Assembly (NCBI GenBank): GCA_044221335.1
Contig: JBGAPI010000018.1
Coordinates: 30,368 to 94,367, forward strand
Source: JBGAPI01 sp044221335
GTDB taxonomy: Bacteria > Pseudomonadota > Gammaproteobacteria > Xanthomonadales > Ahniellaceae
Direction of reading: 5' to 3'
Length of the DNA: 64,000 nt
The notes beneath the pieces were generated by a model. The model was not told where the DNA came from and ran no database searches. It was given only the letters and a program-made list of their open reading frames with translations. Of the stretch, positions 19,055-29,216 are shown in pieces. How positions within the stretch are numbered: position 1 is the stretch's first letter; every line of letters begins with the position of its first letter. A program made the position numbers and the translations under genes.

Positions 19055-20521
19055 CTAGGCGTTCGCGAGCAGGAATCGGGCCTTTGTCGCCGCCTCCGAG
19101 CCGCCGTGGTGCTCCACCAGCCGCTGCAGGAAGGAGTCGGCCGGGGTCGACTGGCCCGCGTCGCGCAGGACGATCGCGTGCGACAGCAGCGCGGCCGGCA
19201 GTCCGGGCGGCACGGGATCGCGGTCGAGTGCCAGCAGCAGCTGGCCGGCCTCCGCCCAGGCACCGAGGCCGCGGAGGCGGGTCGCCACCGCGAGCGCAAG
19301 CTCCGGCGCCCAGCGCGGCCTGCCCTGCACCTGCTCGAAATACTCGACGAACACGCGGCGCAGGTCGGCGCGCTCGTCGGCCCCGCTCGGGCGCAGCTGC
19401 AGCGCCTCGCCGGCGGCGAGGTCGAAGGCGGCCTGGCCCGCGAGGTCGCGATGCGCGCGGAACCAGGCGATGCGGCCACCGACGTGCGTCGGGTTGTCGC
19501 GCAGGAACTCGCCCAGCGCCGAGCGCGCCCTGGCGAACTCGAGGCGGCCCAGGTGCCGGATGCCGTCGGCCAACAGCGTCGTATTGCGCTCGGCGATGAG
19601 CTCCTCGTCGAGGAAGGCGCGCCGCTCTGCGCCAAGCTTCACGATCAGGAAGCCGAGCAAGGCACCGGTGGCGATGCCGCCGGCATGCACGTCGAAACCG
19701 ACGTTGCTGCTGTGATTGAGCGCGAGGTTCAGCAGCTCCCAGCCGAGCCAGAACGGCAGCAGCAGGATCGCCGGCGCCCGGCGATAGCCGAACGCGATGA
19801 AGAACCACCAGAAGAAGCGCACCGGACGGAGGCCCCAGAGCACGCAGAACGCGCCCATCAGGCTGGCGATCGCGCCGGAGGCGCCGAGCGCGCCGTTGCT
19901 TTCGCCGAAGTGGCGCGCCATCGACACCAGGCCACCGCCGATGCCGCCGACCAGGTAGGCGCCGAGGTAGACACCGGGCCCGAGAGCCCCCTCGACCAGC
20001 AGGCCGAGCAGTGCCAGGAACACCATGTTGCCGATCAGGTGACCGACGCCGCCGTGCAGGAACATCGCGGTGACGATGTTGACCGGCTCGAAGCGGTCGT
20101 AGTGCATCAGCCACTTCGCGGTGAACAGCCGGTCCCAGTCGCGATCGAGTTTCGCGCGCGTCGTCGCCCAGTCCTGCGGATGCTCCGGGCCCCAGGCCGG
20201 CGGGTCGGCCGCCAGCGACGCCCGGAACCTCGCATCGGACTGGATCCGCTGCAGCGCGACAGCCGACCCCATCGTTCCGCTCAGCAGGAGGCGCTCGCGG
20301 TCGGCGAGAGCCGGCCCCTGCTGGACCCGGTAGTCGAGGTAGCGCGGCACTTCGACCTTGGCGAGGCCGCTGGACTCGAAGTAGCGCCAGGCCGCCTCCA
20401 TCCGGGCTTCGTCGCCGGCCTGGAAAACGATGAACACGAAGACGTTGGCGAGGATCAGCAGCGCCGTGACCCAGGGAAAGGTCGCGACGCGCAGCGGCTT
20501 GTGGAGCGGGATGATCAGCAT
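19055..20521 (-). CDS. Rhomboid family intramembrane serine protease with TPR-like tail
   Basis: 488 residues from the ATG at 20521 (MLIIPLHKPL). Six or seven membrane segments lie within residues 15-300. The catalytic Ser is in LGASGAIASLMG (Ser215) and the catalytic His in FDVHAGGIATG (His279); the HLIGN block (161-165) carries the supporting His and Asn. Residues about 310-488 are soluble, helical and Ala/Leu/Arg-rich and resemble TPR repeats, a possible substrate-docking module. Residues 40-135 between the first two membrane segments form a periplasmic insert. It follows M48 by 31 bp. Confidence 0.88.
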   Translation of the reverse strand: MLIIPLHKPLRVATFPWVTALLILANVFVFIVFQAGDEARMEAAWRYFESSGLAKVEVPRYLDYRVQQGPALADRERLLLSGTMGSAVALQRIQSDARFRASLAADPPAWGPEHPQDWATTRAKLDRDWDRLFTAKWLMHYDRFEPVNIVTAMFLHGGVGHLIGNMVFLALLGLLVEGALGPGVYLGAYLVGGIGGGLVSMARHFGESNGALGASGAIASLMGAFCVLWGLRPVRFFWWFFIAFGYRRAPAILLLPFWLGWELLNLALNHSSNVGFDVHAGGIATGALLGFLIVKLGAERRAFLDEELIAERNTTLLADGIRHLGRLEFARARSALGEFLRDNPTHVGGRIAWFRAHRDLAGQAAFDLAAGEALQLRPSGADERADLRRVFVEYFEQVQGRPRWAPELALAVATRLRGLGAWAEAGQLLLALDRDPVPPGLPAALLSHAIVLRDAGQSTPADSFLQRLVEHHGGSEAATKARFLLANA

Positions 20522-20552
20522 GAAGGACGGACCGGCGGCGGCCAGCGGGCGA

Positions 20553-22604
20553 TCACACCGCCTGCCCGAGGTCGGCCAGCATCGGCGGCAGCGGGCAGTG
20601 CAGCGCGGCGCAGATGGTACGCAGCACCTCCGCCTCGGCCACCGCGATCGCACCGTCGAACGCCATCGTGCGCACCAGCGCCTCGATCAGCATCTCCTTC
20701 GACTGCAGGTTCAGCTGGTCGAGGTTGGCGAGGACCAGGTCGAGGGCCGCGGGAATGTTCTCCGGCACCCGGTAGGCCGGCGGCACGCCGGCGATCAGTC
20801 CGTTGCAGCCGGCCGCGTAGGCGCGTTGGGCCGACTCCGGCTGGTCCTGACCGGCGTGCGCGAGCACCGCCAGCAGGATCGCGACGTCGGCCGTGACCTC
20901 GGCGAGCTTGCGGCGTCCGGCGACCCGCGCGCTGGACGGATCGAGCGCCTCGATGACCTGCACGGAGACCAGCTTCGCGAGGCAGTACTCCGACAGCTCG
21001 ACGACGCCGTCGGCATGGATCACCTGCTGCAGTGCCGCGACCAGCTGCAGCAGGAAGGGGCGCGGCCGGCGCCGGATCGCCGGGAACGCGATCGCCGCCA
21101 ATGGCAGGCGCAGCATCGGATGGAGCTGGTCGATGGCGGGCGCGAGCTTCGCGGCATCGTCGGCCAGTCGCCCCGGACAGGCGGCACCGATCAGCTCGAC
21201 CTGCCGCGCGCGGGTGGTCGGATCGGAATTGAGCGCCAGCGCCAGCACCACCGCGGGCGCCGACTCGATCATCCGCGCCGACAGCAGCAGCGCCGCCGGC
21301 ACCTGGGTGCCGATGTGGTGAGCGGAACGGTAGTCGTCCTCGGCCGGATTGGCGACCTGGTTCGCGACGGCCTTCGGCGTCATCGCGACGCGGGCGTTCG
21401 CGCCGGGCAGCGGCGGCGGCGCGGCGCGCGACTTCGCCGGAGCCGGCCGCGGCGGCGGGGCCGCGGGCGCCGGGGCGAGGCCGGAGAGCGCGGCAGCCGC
21501 GGCGGTCGGGCCGCCGCCGGCGAGCGAGCGCGGCACCATTCCCGACAGGCTGCCGTTCGGGTCGTCCTCGGAAGCGGCGACGAGGTCGGACCAGCGGCGA
21601 TTGATCTCGACCAGCTCGCGCGGGTCGAAGCGCGGCTCGATCCGGCGGATCCGGTCGACCAGTGACGGGTGGCTCGCGAACAGGGCGCCGTAGCCGACGC
21701 CGTCGCCGAACAGCATGTGGCTCACTTCCTCGGTACCGCGCGCGGCGAGAGTGGAGCCGGCGGACAGGCCGCCGATCTTCTTCAGCGCGCCGGCGATGCC
21801 GCTGGGATCGCGGGTGAACTGCACCGCGGAGGCGTCGGCGAGGTACTCGCGCTGGCGCGACACGCTGGCCTTGATCAGGCGGCCGAAGAACAGGCCGATG
21901 AAGCCGATCGCCATCACCACCAGGCCGAACACCGCGATCGCGGCACCGTCGCGGCTGTTGCTGCCGGACGAAGCGACCTCGCGGCCGATGATGCCCAGCA
22001 CCAGGATGCCGAACAGCACGCCCATCAGGCGGATGTTGAGCCGCATGTCGCCGTTGAGGATGTGCGAGAACTCGTGCGCGATGACGCCCTGCAGCTCGTC
22101 GCGGGTCAGCCGCTCGAGCGCGCCGCGGGTCACCGCGACCGCGGCGTCCGACGGCGTGAAGCCCGCGGCGAAGGCGTTGATGCCGTCCTCGTGCTCGAGC
22201 ACGTAGATCTCCGGCACCGGCACCCCGGAGGCGATCGCGACCTCCTCGACGATATTGCGCAGCCGCCGTTCGGCGAAGTCGGTGCTGCCGTCGGCGACGA
22301 GCTTGCCGCCGAGCTGCACCGCCACCGCGCCGCCGCCTCCCGCGAGCTGCGCCGACTTGTACAGGCTGGCCAGCGCGATCACCGCGAGCACGATCAGCGT
22401 GGTCGCGATCAGCGCGCCGGAGTGGGCGGCGATCAGGCTCCCGCCGAGGTCGTCGCCGTGCGAATGGCGGCGGCTGCCCGCGGCGATCGCGACCAGCACG
22501 ATGCTGTCGATGGCGACGACGATCGCCGACACCGCCAGGCCGAACATCACCAGGAGTCGGGTGGTGCTGGTGCGGGCCTTGGCTTGCTGCGCGAAAAAAT
22601 CCAT
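20553..22604 (-). CDS. M48 family membrane metalloprotease with long C-terminal extension
   Basis: 683 residues. Two N-terminal membrane segments, then the zinc site HEFSH at residues 177-181 and a third ligand in REYLADASAVQF, as in HtpX-type proteases that act on membrane proteins at the cytosolic face. Two further membrane segments follow the HEFSH motif. After residue about 350 there is a Pro/Ala linker and a helical C-terminal region with HADGVVELSEYCLAKL and AFDGAIAVAEAEVLRTIC, which resemble the acidic helix starts of TerB-like domains. HtpX alone is about 290 residues. Co-oriented with lemA (19 bp upstream). Confidence 0.87.
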   Translation of the reverse strand: MDFFAQQAKARTSTTRLLVMFGLAVSAIVVAIDSIVLVAIAAGSRRHSHGDDLGGSLIAAHSGALIATTLIVLAVIALASLYKSAQLAGGGGAVAVQLGGKLVADGSTDFAERRLRNIVEEVAIASGVPVPEIYVLEHEDGINAFAAGFTPSDAAVAVTRGALERLTRDELQGVIAHEFSHILNGDMRLNIRLMGVLFGILVLGIIGREVASSGSNSRDGAAIAVFGLVVMAIGFIGLFFGRLIKASVSRQREYLADASAVQFTRDPSGIAGALKKIGGLSAGSTLAARGTEEVSHMLFGDGVGYGALFASHPSLVDRIRRIEPRFDPRELVEINRRWSDLVAASEDDPNGSLSGMVPRSLAGGGPTAAAAALSGLAPAPAAPPPRPAPAKSRAAPPPLPGANARVAMTPKAVANQVANPAEDDYRSAHHIGTQVPAALLLSARMIESAPAVVLALALNSDPTTRARQVELIGAACPGRLADDAAKLAPAIDQLHPMLRLPLAAIAFPAIRRRPRPFLLQLVAALQQVIHADGVVELSEYCLAKLVSVQVIEALDPSSARVAGRRKLAEVTADVAILLAVLAHAGQDQPESAQRAYAAGCNGLIAGVPPAYRVPENIPAALDLVLANLDQLNLQSKEMLIEALVRTMAFDGAIAVAEAEVLRTICAALHCPLPPMLADLGQAV

Positions 22605-22623
22605 GGAGCGACCGCGTCGGCGA

Positions 22624-23214
22624 TCAGCTGAACTGGACCTTCGGCGCCTCGCGCTTCGCGACGTTGTCGATCTCCAGCAGCGACGCCGCCGTGAATCCGA
22701 ACATGCCGGCGATCACCACGCCGGGGAACATCTGGGTGCCGTTGTTGTAGCCCATGACCGCGTCGTTGTAGGCCTGCCGGGCGAACGCGACCTTGTTCTC
22801 GGTCGAGGTCAGCTCCTCGGACAGCTGCATCATGTTCTGGTTGGCCTTCAGGTCCGGATAGGCCTCGGACAAGGCGAACAGCCGGCCGAGCGTCCCGGAC
22901 AGCGCGGTGTCGGCCTGCGCCAGCTGCTGCATCGACGCGGCATCGCCGGGATTGGCCGAAGCCGACTTCACCGCGCTCAGCGCCGAATTGCGCGCGGCGA
23001 TCACCGCCTCCAGCGTCTCGCGCTCGTGCTTCATGTAGCCCTTCGCGATCTCGACCAGATTCGGGATCAGGTCGTAGCGGCGGGTCAGCTGCACATCGAT
23101 CTGCGCGAAGGCGTTCTTGTAGCCGTTGCGGCCGGCGACGAGACCGTTGTAGGTACCGATCACCCAGAACAGGATGACCAGGGCAACGACAATCAGGGCG
23201 ATTCCCAGGACCAT
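22624..23214 (-). CDS. LemA family protein
   Basis: 196 residues. One N-terminal membrane segment (LGIALIVVALVILFWVIG) followed by the LemA helical domain: YNGLVAGRNGYKNAFAQIDV, RYDLIPNLVEIAKGYMKHE and the ENKVAFARQAYNDAV block. LemA proteins commonly pair with M48 or TPM-domain proteins, as here. The molecular function is unknown. Strong AGGAG site before the ATG. First gene of the lemA-M48-rhomboid set. Confidence 0.93.
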   Translation of the reverse strand: MVLGIALIVVALVILFWVIGTYNGLVAGRNGYKNAFAQIDVQLTRRYDLIPNLVEIAKGYMKHERETLEAVIAARNSALSAVKSASANPGDAASMQQLAQADTALSGTLGRLFALSEAYPDLKANQNMMQLSEELTSTENKVAFARQAYNDAVMGYNNGTQMFPGVVIAGMFGFTAASLLEIDNVAKREAPKVQFS

Positions 23215-23300
23215 GAGCGACTCCTAACGGGACAATGAACGTTCGGTCGGACGCGACCGTCAACGAAGGTGGCGGGCTCGCGGCGGAGCGGTCACACAAC

Positions 23301-23306
23301 TACAAT
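23301..23306 (+). promoter_or_regulatory. Candidate -10 hexamer of the serine hydrolase gene
   Basis: TACAAT 26 bp before the ATG at 23333, in the divergent gap with lemA. No convincing -35 box was found at the right distance. Confidence 0.3.
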
Positions 23307-23332
23307 CGCGCGCCATTCAGTTCGAGAATAGC

Positions 23333-24706
23333 ATGCTGATTTCGCGTCACCGTCGCATTGCCGCCGCGCTGCTGTTGACCTTGTGCGCATGGGCGGGCAG
23401 CGTCGGCGACGCCTCCGCGGCGGGCTCCCGCAAGCGTCCGCGCACGACCGCGGCGCCGGCCGCGGTTGCCCCCGCCGCCAAGTCGGTCGCGGCACCGCCG
23501 ACGGTCGCCGCACCGCCCTCCCCGACCGCCGCCCCGCCGTCGCCGATGATTCCGCCGGTCGACGGCAGCGCACCGCCGGGGGTCGTCGAGTTCAATCGCA
23601 TCGTCGACCAGATCGTCGCCGACGGCCGCGTCGCCGGGCTCACCACGGCGATCGTCAAGGACGGCAAGGTCGTCAGCCTGCACGGCGCCGGCATCGCCGA
23701 CGCCGACCGCGGCACCGCCGTCGGCCCGCACACCGTGTTCCGCCTGGCTTCGGCGTCGAAGGCCTTCGCCTCGACGCTGGCCGCGCTCCTGGTGCAGGAC
23801 GGCTATCTCGACTGGGGCGACCGGGTGCAGGACCGGGTGCCGGCCTTCGAGCTGTCCGATCCGCACGCCGGCCCGCAGGTGACGCTGGTGGACCTGCTGT
23901 CGCATCGCGTCGGCCTGCCGCACAACTCGCTCGACTATCTGCTCGAGCGCGGCGATCCCTACCCGCTGCTGGTCTACAAGCTGCGCGAAGTCGAGATGTC
24001 CTGCCCGGTCGGCGACTGCTACGGCTACCAGAACATCTCCTACGCGCTGTTCGGCGACATCACCTACGCCGCCACCGGCGACTTCTACGAGCACGAGATC
24101 GCGCGGCGGATCTTCGGCCCGCTCGGCATGGCGGACGCCAGCATCGGCCGCGAGTCGCTGGAGTCGACCCCGGAACGCGCGCTGCCGCACGACCGCACCG
24201 GTCGCGGCTGGAAGCCGTTCCATCCGAACGACAATTACTACCGGGTGCCGGCCGCCGCCGGCATCAACGCGTCCGCCGCCGACATGGCGGAATGGCTGCT
24301 GGCGCACCTCGGACACCATCCGGAAGTGCTGCGTCCGGAACTGCTCGCCACCGTGCACTCGCCACTGGTCAGCACACCCTCCGAGACCACCAGCGCGCCC
24401 TGGCGGCGCGAGCGGGTGCGCAGCGCGAGCTACGCGCTCGGCTGGCGGGTGTTCGACTACGAAGGCCACACGCTGATCTTCCACGGCGGTGCCGTGCGCG
24501 GCTACCGCTCGATCGTCGCGATGCTTCCGGACCGCGACCTCGGCGTCGCGATGATGTGGAACTGCGAGACCGCGACCCCCTCCGGCCTGCTGCCGACGCT
24601 GCTCGACGCCGAGCTCGGCCTCGGCACGACCGACTGGGTCGGCGTCTCGCCGTATCGGCCGATCCCGGCCAAGACCGCGTCATCCGGCCGGAAGAAGAAG
24701 CCATGA
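23333..24706 (+). CDS. Exported serine hydrolase, beta-lactamase class C/PBP4* family
   Basis: 457 residues. A signal peptide (basic ISRHRR, then a hydrophobic stretch, cleavage near residue 30) and a 50-residue Ala/Pro linker precede the catalytic domain. The SxxK motif is S140-A-S-K143 and the YxN motif is Y231-Q-N233. A HGGAVRGYRSIVA block near the C-terminus replaces the KTG box, as in esterase or peptidase members. The natural substrate cannot be named. The TGA overlaps the start of the pseudouridine synthase gene (ATGA). Confidence 0.88.
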   Translation: MLISRHRRIAAALLLTLCAWAGSVGDASAAGSRKRPRTTAAPAAVAPAAKSVAAPPTVAAPPSPTAAPPSPMIPPVDGSAPPGVVEFNRIVDQIVADGRVAGLTTAIVKDGKVVSLHGAGIADADRGTAVGPHTVFRLASASKAFASTLAALLVQDGYLDWGDRVQDRVPAFELSDPHAGPQVTLVDLLSHRVGLPHNSLDYLLERGDPYPLLVYKLREVEMSCPVGDCYGYQNISYALFGDITYAATGDFYEHEIARRIFGPLGMADASIGRESLESTPERALPHDRTGRGWKPFHPNDNYYRVPAAAGINASAADMAEWLLAHLGHHPEVLRPELLATVHSPLVSTPSETTSAPWRRERVRSASYALGWRVFDYEGHTLIFHGGAVRGYRSIVAMLPDRDLGVAMMWNCETATPSGLLPTLLDAELGLGTTDWVGVSPYRPIPAKTASSGRKKKP

Positions 24707-25464
24707 ACGACCCGACCGAACCGCGGGACGGCGGGACCGGCGACGACGACGCGCGCCCCGGCACCCGCCTCAACAAGTTCATGTCCGAGAGCGGACACTG
24801 CTCGCGGCGCGAGGCCGATCGCCTGATCGCCGAGGGGCGGGTCAGCGTCAACGGCAAGCGCCCCGGCATCGGCACCCACGTCCTGCCCGGCGACCGCGTG
24901 CTGGTCGACGGCCAGCCGCTGAAGGCCCGGCCGAAGACCGGCCGCGGCAAGCACGTCTACATCGCGCTGAACAAGCCGGTCGGGATCACCTGCACCACCG
25001 AATCCGCCGTCAGCGGCAACATCGTCGAGTTCATCGGCCACGAGCAGCGGATCTTCCCGATCGGCCGTCTCGACAAGGACTCCGAGGGCCTGATCCTGCT
25101 GACCAGCGACGGCGACATCGTGAACCGGATCCTGCGCGCCGAGAATGCCAAGGAGAAGGAATATCTCGTCGCGGTGAACCATCCGGTGACCGACGAGTTC
25201 CTCCGCGCGATGGCGCGCGGCGTCCGCATCCACGACCAGATGACCAAGCCCTGCAAGGTGCGGCGGATCGCGAAGTTCGGCTTCGCGATCATCCTGACCC
25301 AGGGCCTGAACCGGCAGATCCGCCTGATGTGCGCCGAGCTCGGCTACCGGGTGAAGCAGCTGCGGCGGGTGCGGATCGTCAACATCAAGCTCGGTCACCT
25401 GAAGCCGGGCCAATGGCGCAACCTCACCGACCAGGAATTGCGCGGGCTCCTGCCCGACCTGTAG
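24703..25464 (+). CDS. rluF: 23S rRNA pseudouridine synthase, RluF type
   Basis: 253 residues. An N-terminal S4 RNA-binding domain (LNKFMSESGHCSRREADRLI) is followed by the RsuA/RluB/RluF catalytic domain; the catalytic Asp is in IGRLDKDSEGL (Asp124), and the substrate loop reads LTQGLNRQIRLMC. The sequence matches the RluF branch (U2604 in E. coli 23S rRNA) best, especially NKPVGITCTTE and ENAKEKEYLV. Translationally coupled to the upstream hydrolase gene, with no obvious functional link. Confidence 0.9.
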   Translation: MNDPTEPRDGGTGDDDARPGTRLNKFMSESGHCSRREADRLIAEGRVSVNGKRPGIGTHVLPGDRVLVDGQPLKARPKTGRGKHVYIALNKPVGITCTTESAVSGNIVEFIGHEQRIFPIGRLDKDSEGLILLTSDGDIVNRILRAENAKEKEYLVAVNHPVTDEFLRAMARGVRIHDQMTKPCKVRRIAKFGFAIILTQGLNRQIRLMCAELGYRVKQLRRVRIVNIKLGHLKPGQWRNLTDQELRGLLPDL

Positions 25465-25523
25465 GGCGGCCACTGGCCGCCAGCGCCGGGCGTTCGGGCA
25501 GTGGCGCGCGATGCGCGCCCTAC
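25463..25523. repeat. Palindromic intergenic repeat, rluF-GNAT gap
   Basis: Complete bipartite element between two convergent stop codons: GGGCGGCCACTGGCCGCC, spacer, GGCGCGCGATGCGCGCCC. Its two hairpins could serve as a bidirectional 3' end. Confidence 0.7.
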
Positions 25524-25954
25524 ACCAGGCGCTTCACCAGGCAGATCTTGCCGTCCTCCTCCAGCCCGCCGAACTCGGCGGAGCCGTGGATCTCCTCCGG
25601 CGCCAGCGCACGAAGCACCCGCTGGTAGCCGCATCGCTCGAAGTACGGGGCACGGTCTTCGGTCAGCGCCACCATCTGCGTCACCCCGCCGCGCGCCGCC
25701 TCCGCTTCCAGCACGCCGAGCAGCTGCTGCGCGATGCGCTGGTTGCGATGGCTCGGCGACACCGCCAGCGAACGCAGCACGCCGACCCCTTCGTGGCGCT
25801 CGATGCCGACGACGCCGATCACCACGTCGGTGTCGGTCGCGACGGTGTAGTCGATCAGCCCGTTGCCGACCTCGCTGACCGGCATCCGGCAGACCGTCAG
25901 AAGGCCGCGGATCGCCGCGGTGTCGCGGGCGTCCGCCCGGCGTAGCGTAGCCAT
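25520..25954 (-). CDS. GNAT family N-acetyltransferase, ArsN2-like
   Basis: 144 residues from the ATG at 25954 with GAGAGAAG upstream; the open frame continues 34 codons further but without family similarity. The acetyl-CoA loop is SLAVSPSHRNQRIAQQLL. The C-terminal pattern (EDRAPYFERCGYQRV, then IHGSAEFGGL and VKRL) resembles ArsN2 proteins found in arsenic-resistance clusters. No ars genes are nearby, so the substrate is uncertain. Confidence 0.8.
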   Translation of the reverse strand: MATLRRADARDTAAIRGLLTVCRMPVSEVGNGLIDYTVATDTDVVIGVVGIERHEGVGVLRSLAVSPSHRNQRIAQQLLGVLEAEAARGGVTQMVALTEDRAPYFERCGYQRVLRALAPEEIHGSAEFGGLEEDGKICLVKRLV

Positions 25955-26046
25955 CTTCTCTCGTCCCCCATCGCGCAAGAGCACTGCAGTTCGATACGCA
26001 AAAAATGTAGCGCAGCGGACATTCACTCGGTGCCAACAAAGTTGCA

Positions 26047-26105
26047 GGGCGGGCATGGCCCGCCATTGCGAGACGTTCCGGCAACGGCGGGCAATGCCCG
26101 CCCTA
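26047..26105. repeat. Palindromic intergenic repeat, end of cusA
   Basis: Bipartite element: GGGCGGGCATGGCCCGCC, spacer TTGCGAGACGTTCCG, GGCGGGCAATGCCCGCCC. The right half includes the cusA stop codon, so it would form part of the efflux mRNA 3' end. Confidence 0.7.
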
Positions 26106-29100
26106 GGCGCGACGGCGCATCAGCAGATAGGCCGCCGGGATCAGCAGCATCGACAGCAGCGGCGCCGTCAGCATTCCCCCGACCATCGGCGCCGCGATCC
26201 GCTGGGTGATCTCCGCGCCGGCACCGTGACCCGCGAGGATCGGCAGCAGGCCGGCGAGGATCACCGCCACCGTCATCGCCTTCGGCCGCACCCGCTGGAC
26301 GGCGCCCGCGCGGATGGCGGCGCGGAGGCCGGCGTCGCCGGCGGCCGCGTCCGGCCGCTCCCAGGACTGTTTCAGGTACAGCAGCATCACCACGCCGAAC
26401 TCCGCCGCCACGCCGGCCAGCGCGATGAAGCCGACCGCGCTGGCGATCGACAAGGCATGGCCGAGCAGCCACATCAGCCAGACCCCGCCCACCAGCGCGA
26501 ACGGCACGGTGGCGAGGATCAGGAGCGCCTCGTCGACCCGGCGGAAGGCGACGTACAGCAGCACGAAGATGATCGCCAGCGTCGCCGGCACCACCACGCC
26601 GAGACGCACCTTCGCGTGCTCGTAGAACTCGAACTGTCCGGACCACGCGACCGACACGCCGGCCGGCAGTGCCGGCCCGGACGCCACCCGCGCGCGCAGT
26701 TCCTCGACCACCGACACCAGATCGCGCCCCTGCACGTCGACGTAGATCCAGCCGGCCAGCCGGCCGTTCTCGCTGCGCAGCATCGGAGGACCGTCGACGA
26801 GGCGGACGCGGGCCAGGTCGGCGAGACGCAGCTGACGTCCGCCGGGCGCGACCAGCGTCAGCTCGGCCAGGGCGGCCGGGGTGTCACGCAGCTCGCGCGG
26901 ATAGCGCAGCGCGATCGGGAAACGGCGGCGGCCATCGACCACCTCGCCGAGGGTGTCGCCGGCGATCGCGGCATCGACCAGCGCCTGCACGTCGCCGACG
27001 TTGAGGCCATGGCGCGCCGCGGCGGCGCGGTCGATGTCGATGTCGAGGTAGCGCCCGCCGGCGAGGCGCTCGGCCAAGGCCGAACTCACTCCCGGCACCG
27101 TGCGCGCCAGCGCCTCGATGGCGGTGGCGGCCTGCTCGATCGTCGCCAGGTCGGGGCCGCTGACCTTGATCCCGATCGGGCTCTTGATTCCGGTCGCGAG
27201 CATGTCGATGCGGTTGCGGATCGGCGGCACCCACAGGTTGGTGAGCCCCGGCAGCCGGACCGCACGATCGAGCTCGTCGCGCAGCCGCTCCGCCGTCATC
27301 CCCGGCCGCCACTGGTCGCGCGGTTTCAGCCGCACCGTCGTCTCCATCATCTCCAGCGGCGCCGGATCGGTGGCGGATTCCGCACGACCGAGCTTGCCGA
27401 ACACGCTCTGCACCTCGGGAACCCGGCGGATCATCGCGTCGGCCTGCTGAAGGAGCTGCGCGCCCTTGCCGGCGGACAGACCCGGCAGCGCGGTCGGCAT
27501 GTACAGCCAGTCGCCCTCGTCCATCATCGGCAGGAACTCGCTGCCGAGCCGCGCTGCCGGCCACGCCGTGAGGAGCAGCAGCACGGTGGCGCCGGCCAGC
27601 GTCGCCCTCGGCCAGGCCAGCACCGCATCGACCAGCGGCTCGTAGACCCGGATCAGCAGGCGCGACAGCGGGTTCGCCCGCTCGTCCGGAATCCGGCCGC
27701 GGATGAACATCGCCATCAGCACCGGCACCAGGGTCACCGACAGCCCGGCGGCCGCCGCCATCGCGTAGGTCTTGGTGTAGGCCAGTGGCCCGAACAGCCG
27801 TCCCTCCTGAGCTTCCAGCGTGAACACCGGCACGAACGACAGCGTGATCACCATCAGGCTCGTGAACAGGGCCGGCCCGACCTCGGAGGCGGCGTCCGCG
27901 ATCAGCGTCGCGCGGGTGGCGGTGTCCGGCTCCGCGCCGGGACGCGCGGCGCGCCAGTGCTCGAGGTGCTTGTGCGCGTTCTCGATCATCACCACCGCGG
28001 CGTCGACCATCGCGCCGATCGCGATCGCGATGCCACCCAGCGACATCAGGTTGGCGTTGATCCCCTGCCAGCGCATCACGATGAACGCGGCCAGCACGCC
28101 GAGCGGCAACGCCACGATCGCGACCAGCGCGGAGCGCAGGTGGAACAGGAACAGCAGGCACACCAGCGCGACGGCGATGAACTCCTCGACCAGCTTGCCC
28201 GACAGGTGTTCGACGGCACGGCCGATCAGCTGCGAGCGATCGTAGGTCTCGACGATCTCGACGCCGGCCGGCAGGCTGCGCCGCAGCTCGACGAGCCGCG
28301 ACTTGACCGCGGCGATGGTGGCGGCGGCATTGCCGCCGGCGCGCATCACCACGATGCCACCGACCACCTCGCCCTGGCCGTCGAGCTCGGCGATGCCGCG
28401 CCGCATCGCCGGCCCGAGCTGGACCCGGGCGACGTCGCCCAGCAGCACCGGCACGCCGTTCGCACCCACCTTCAGCACCACCGCGCGGAAGTCGTCGAGC
28501 GAGGCGAGATAGCCCGTGCTGCGCACCATCACTTCGGCTTCGCCGACTTCGACGAGGGCGCCGCCGGATTCGGAGTTCGCGCGACCGAGCGCGTCCTTCA
28601 GCAGGGCCGTGTCGACCCCATAGGCCAGCATCCGCGCCGGGTCGGGCAACACCTGGTACTGCCGCACCATGCCGCCGACGCTGGCGACCTCGGCGACGCC
28701 GGGTACGCTCTTCAACTCGAAGCGCAGCCACCAGTCCTGGAGCGCGGTCAGCTCGGAAAGATCGTGCCCGCCGCTGCGGTCGACCAGAGCGTACTGGTAG
28801 ACCCAGCCGACGCCGGAGGCATCCGGGCCCAGTTCGGCGCGCGCGCCGGCCGGCAGCCGCGCCTGCACCTGTCCCAGCGCCTCGGCCACCCGCGAACGCG
28901 CCCAGTAGGGATCGACGCCGTCGTCGAACAGCACGTAGGCGAAGGAGTCGCCGAAGTACGAGTAGCCGCGCACCGCCTTGGCCCGTGGCACCGACAGCAG
29001 CGCGCTGGTCAGTGGATAGGTGACCTGATTCTCGACCAGGTTCGGAGCCTGCCCGGGCCAACGGGTGCGGACGATGACCTGCACGTCGGAGAGGTCCGGC

Positions 29101-29216
29101 AGCGCGTCGATGGGCGTCGCGCGCAGCGCGACCACTCCGAAGACCGCGAGCATCGCGCTGGCGAGCAGCACCAGCAGGCGATTGCCGAGCGACCAGCGGA
29201 TCAGCGCGACGATCAT
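26103..29216 (-). CDS. CusA/CzcA-type heavy-metal efflux RND pump
   Basis: 1037 residues. Proton-driven inner-membrane pump exporting a metal ion through the CusB/CusC-type partners. It begins [16 protein letters not shown] and shows the heavy-metal RND block [15 protein letters not shown]. The proton-relay helix reads [15 protein letters not shown], the Asp/Glu pattern of the HME branch. Twelve membrane segments are expected. The CusB-like FDPMVPQQ motif in the partner points to Cu(I)/Ag(I), but the metal cannot be proven from sequence. ATGA overlap with the adaptor gene. An ORF of more than 1100 codons on the opposite strand is a shadow of this gene. Confidence 0.93.
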   Translation of the reverse strand: MIVALIRWSLGNRLLVLLASAMLAVFGVVALRATPIDALPDLSDVQVIVRTRWPGQAPNLVENQVTYPLTSALLSVPRAKAVRGYSYFGDSFAYVLFDDGVDPYWARSRVAEALGQVQARLPAGARAELGPDASGVGWVYQYALVDRSGGHDLSELTALQDWWLRFELKSVPGVAEVASVGGMVRQYQVLPDPARMLAYGVDTALLKDALGRANSESGGALVEVGEAEVMVRSTGYLASLDDFRAVVLKVGANGVPVLLGDVARVQLGPAMRRGIAELDGQGEVVGGIVVMRAGGNAAATIAAVKSRLVELRRSLPAGVEIVETYDRSQLIGRAVEHLSGKLVEEFIAVALVCLLFLFHLRSALVAIVALPLGVLAAFIVMRWQGINANLMSLGGIAIAIGAMVDAAVVMIENAHKHLEHWRAARPGAEPDTATRATLIADAASEVGPALFTSLMVITLSFVPVFTLEAQEGRLFGPLAYTKTYAMAAAAGLSVTLVPVLMAMFIRGRIPDERANPLSRLLIRVYEPLVDAVLAWPRATLAGATVLLLLTAWPAARLGSEFLPMMDEGDWLYMPTALPGLSAGKGAQLLQQADAMIRRVPEVQSVFGKLGRAESATDPAPLEMMETTVRLKPRDQWRPGMTAERLRDELDRAVRLPGLTNLWVPPIRNRIDMLATGIKSPIGIKVSGPDLATIEQAATAIEALARTVPGVSSALAERLAGGRYLDIDIDRAAAARHGLNVGDVQALVDAAIAGDTLGEVVDGRRRFPIALRYPRELRDTPAALAELTLVAPGGRQLRLADLARVRLVDGPPMLRSENGRLAGWIYVDVQGRDLVSVVEELRARVASGPALPAGVSVAWSGQFEFYEHAKVRLGVVVPATLAIIFVLLYVAFRRVDEALLILATVPFALVGGVWLMWLLGHALSIASAVGFIALAGVAAEFGVVMLLYLKQSWERPDAAAGDAGLRAAIRAGAVQRVRPKAMTVAVILAGLLPILAGHGAGAEITQRIAAPMVGGMLTAPLLSMLLIPAAYLLMRRRA

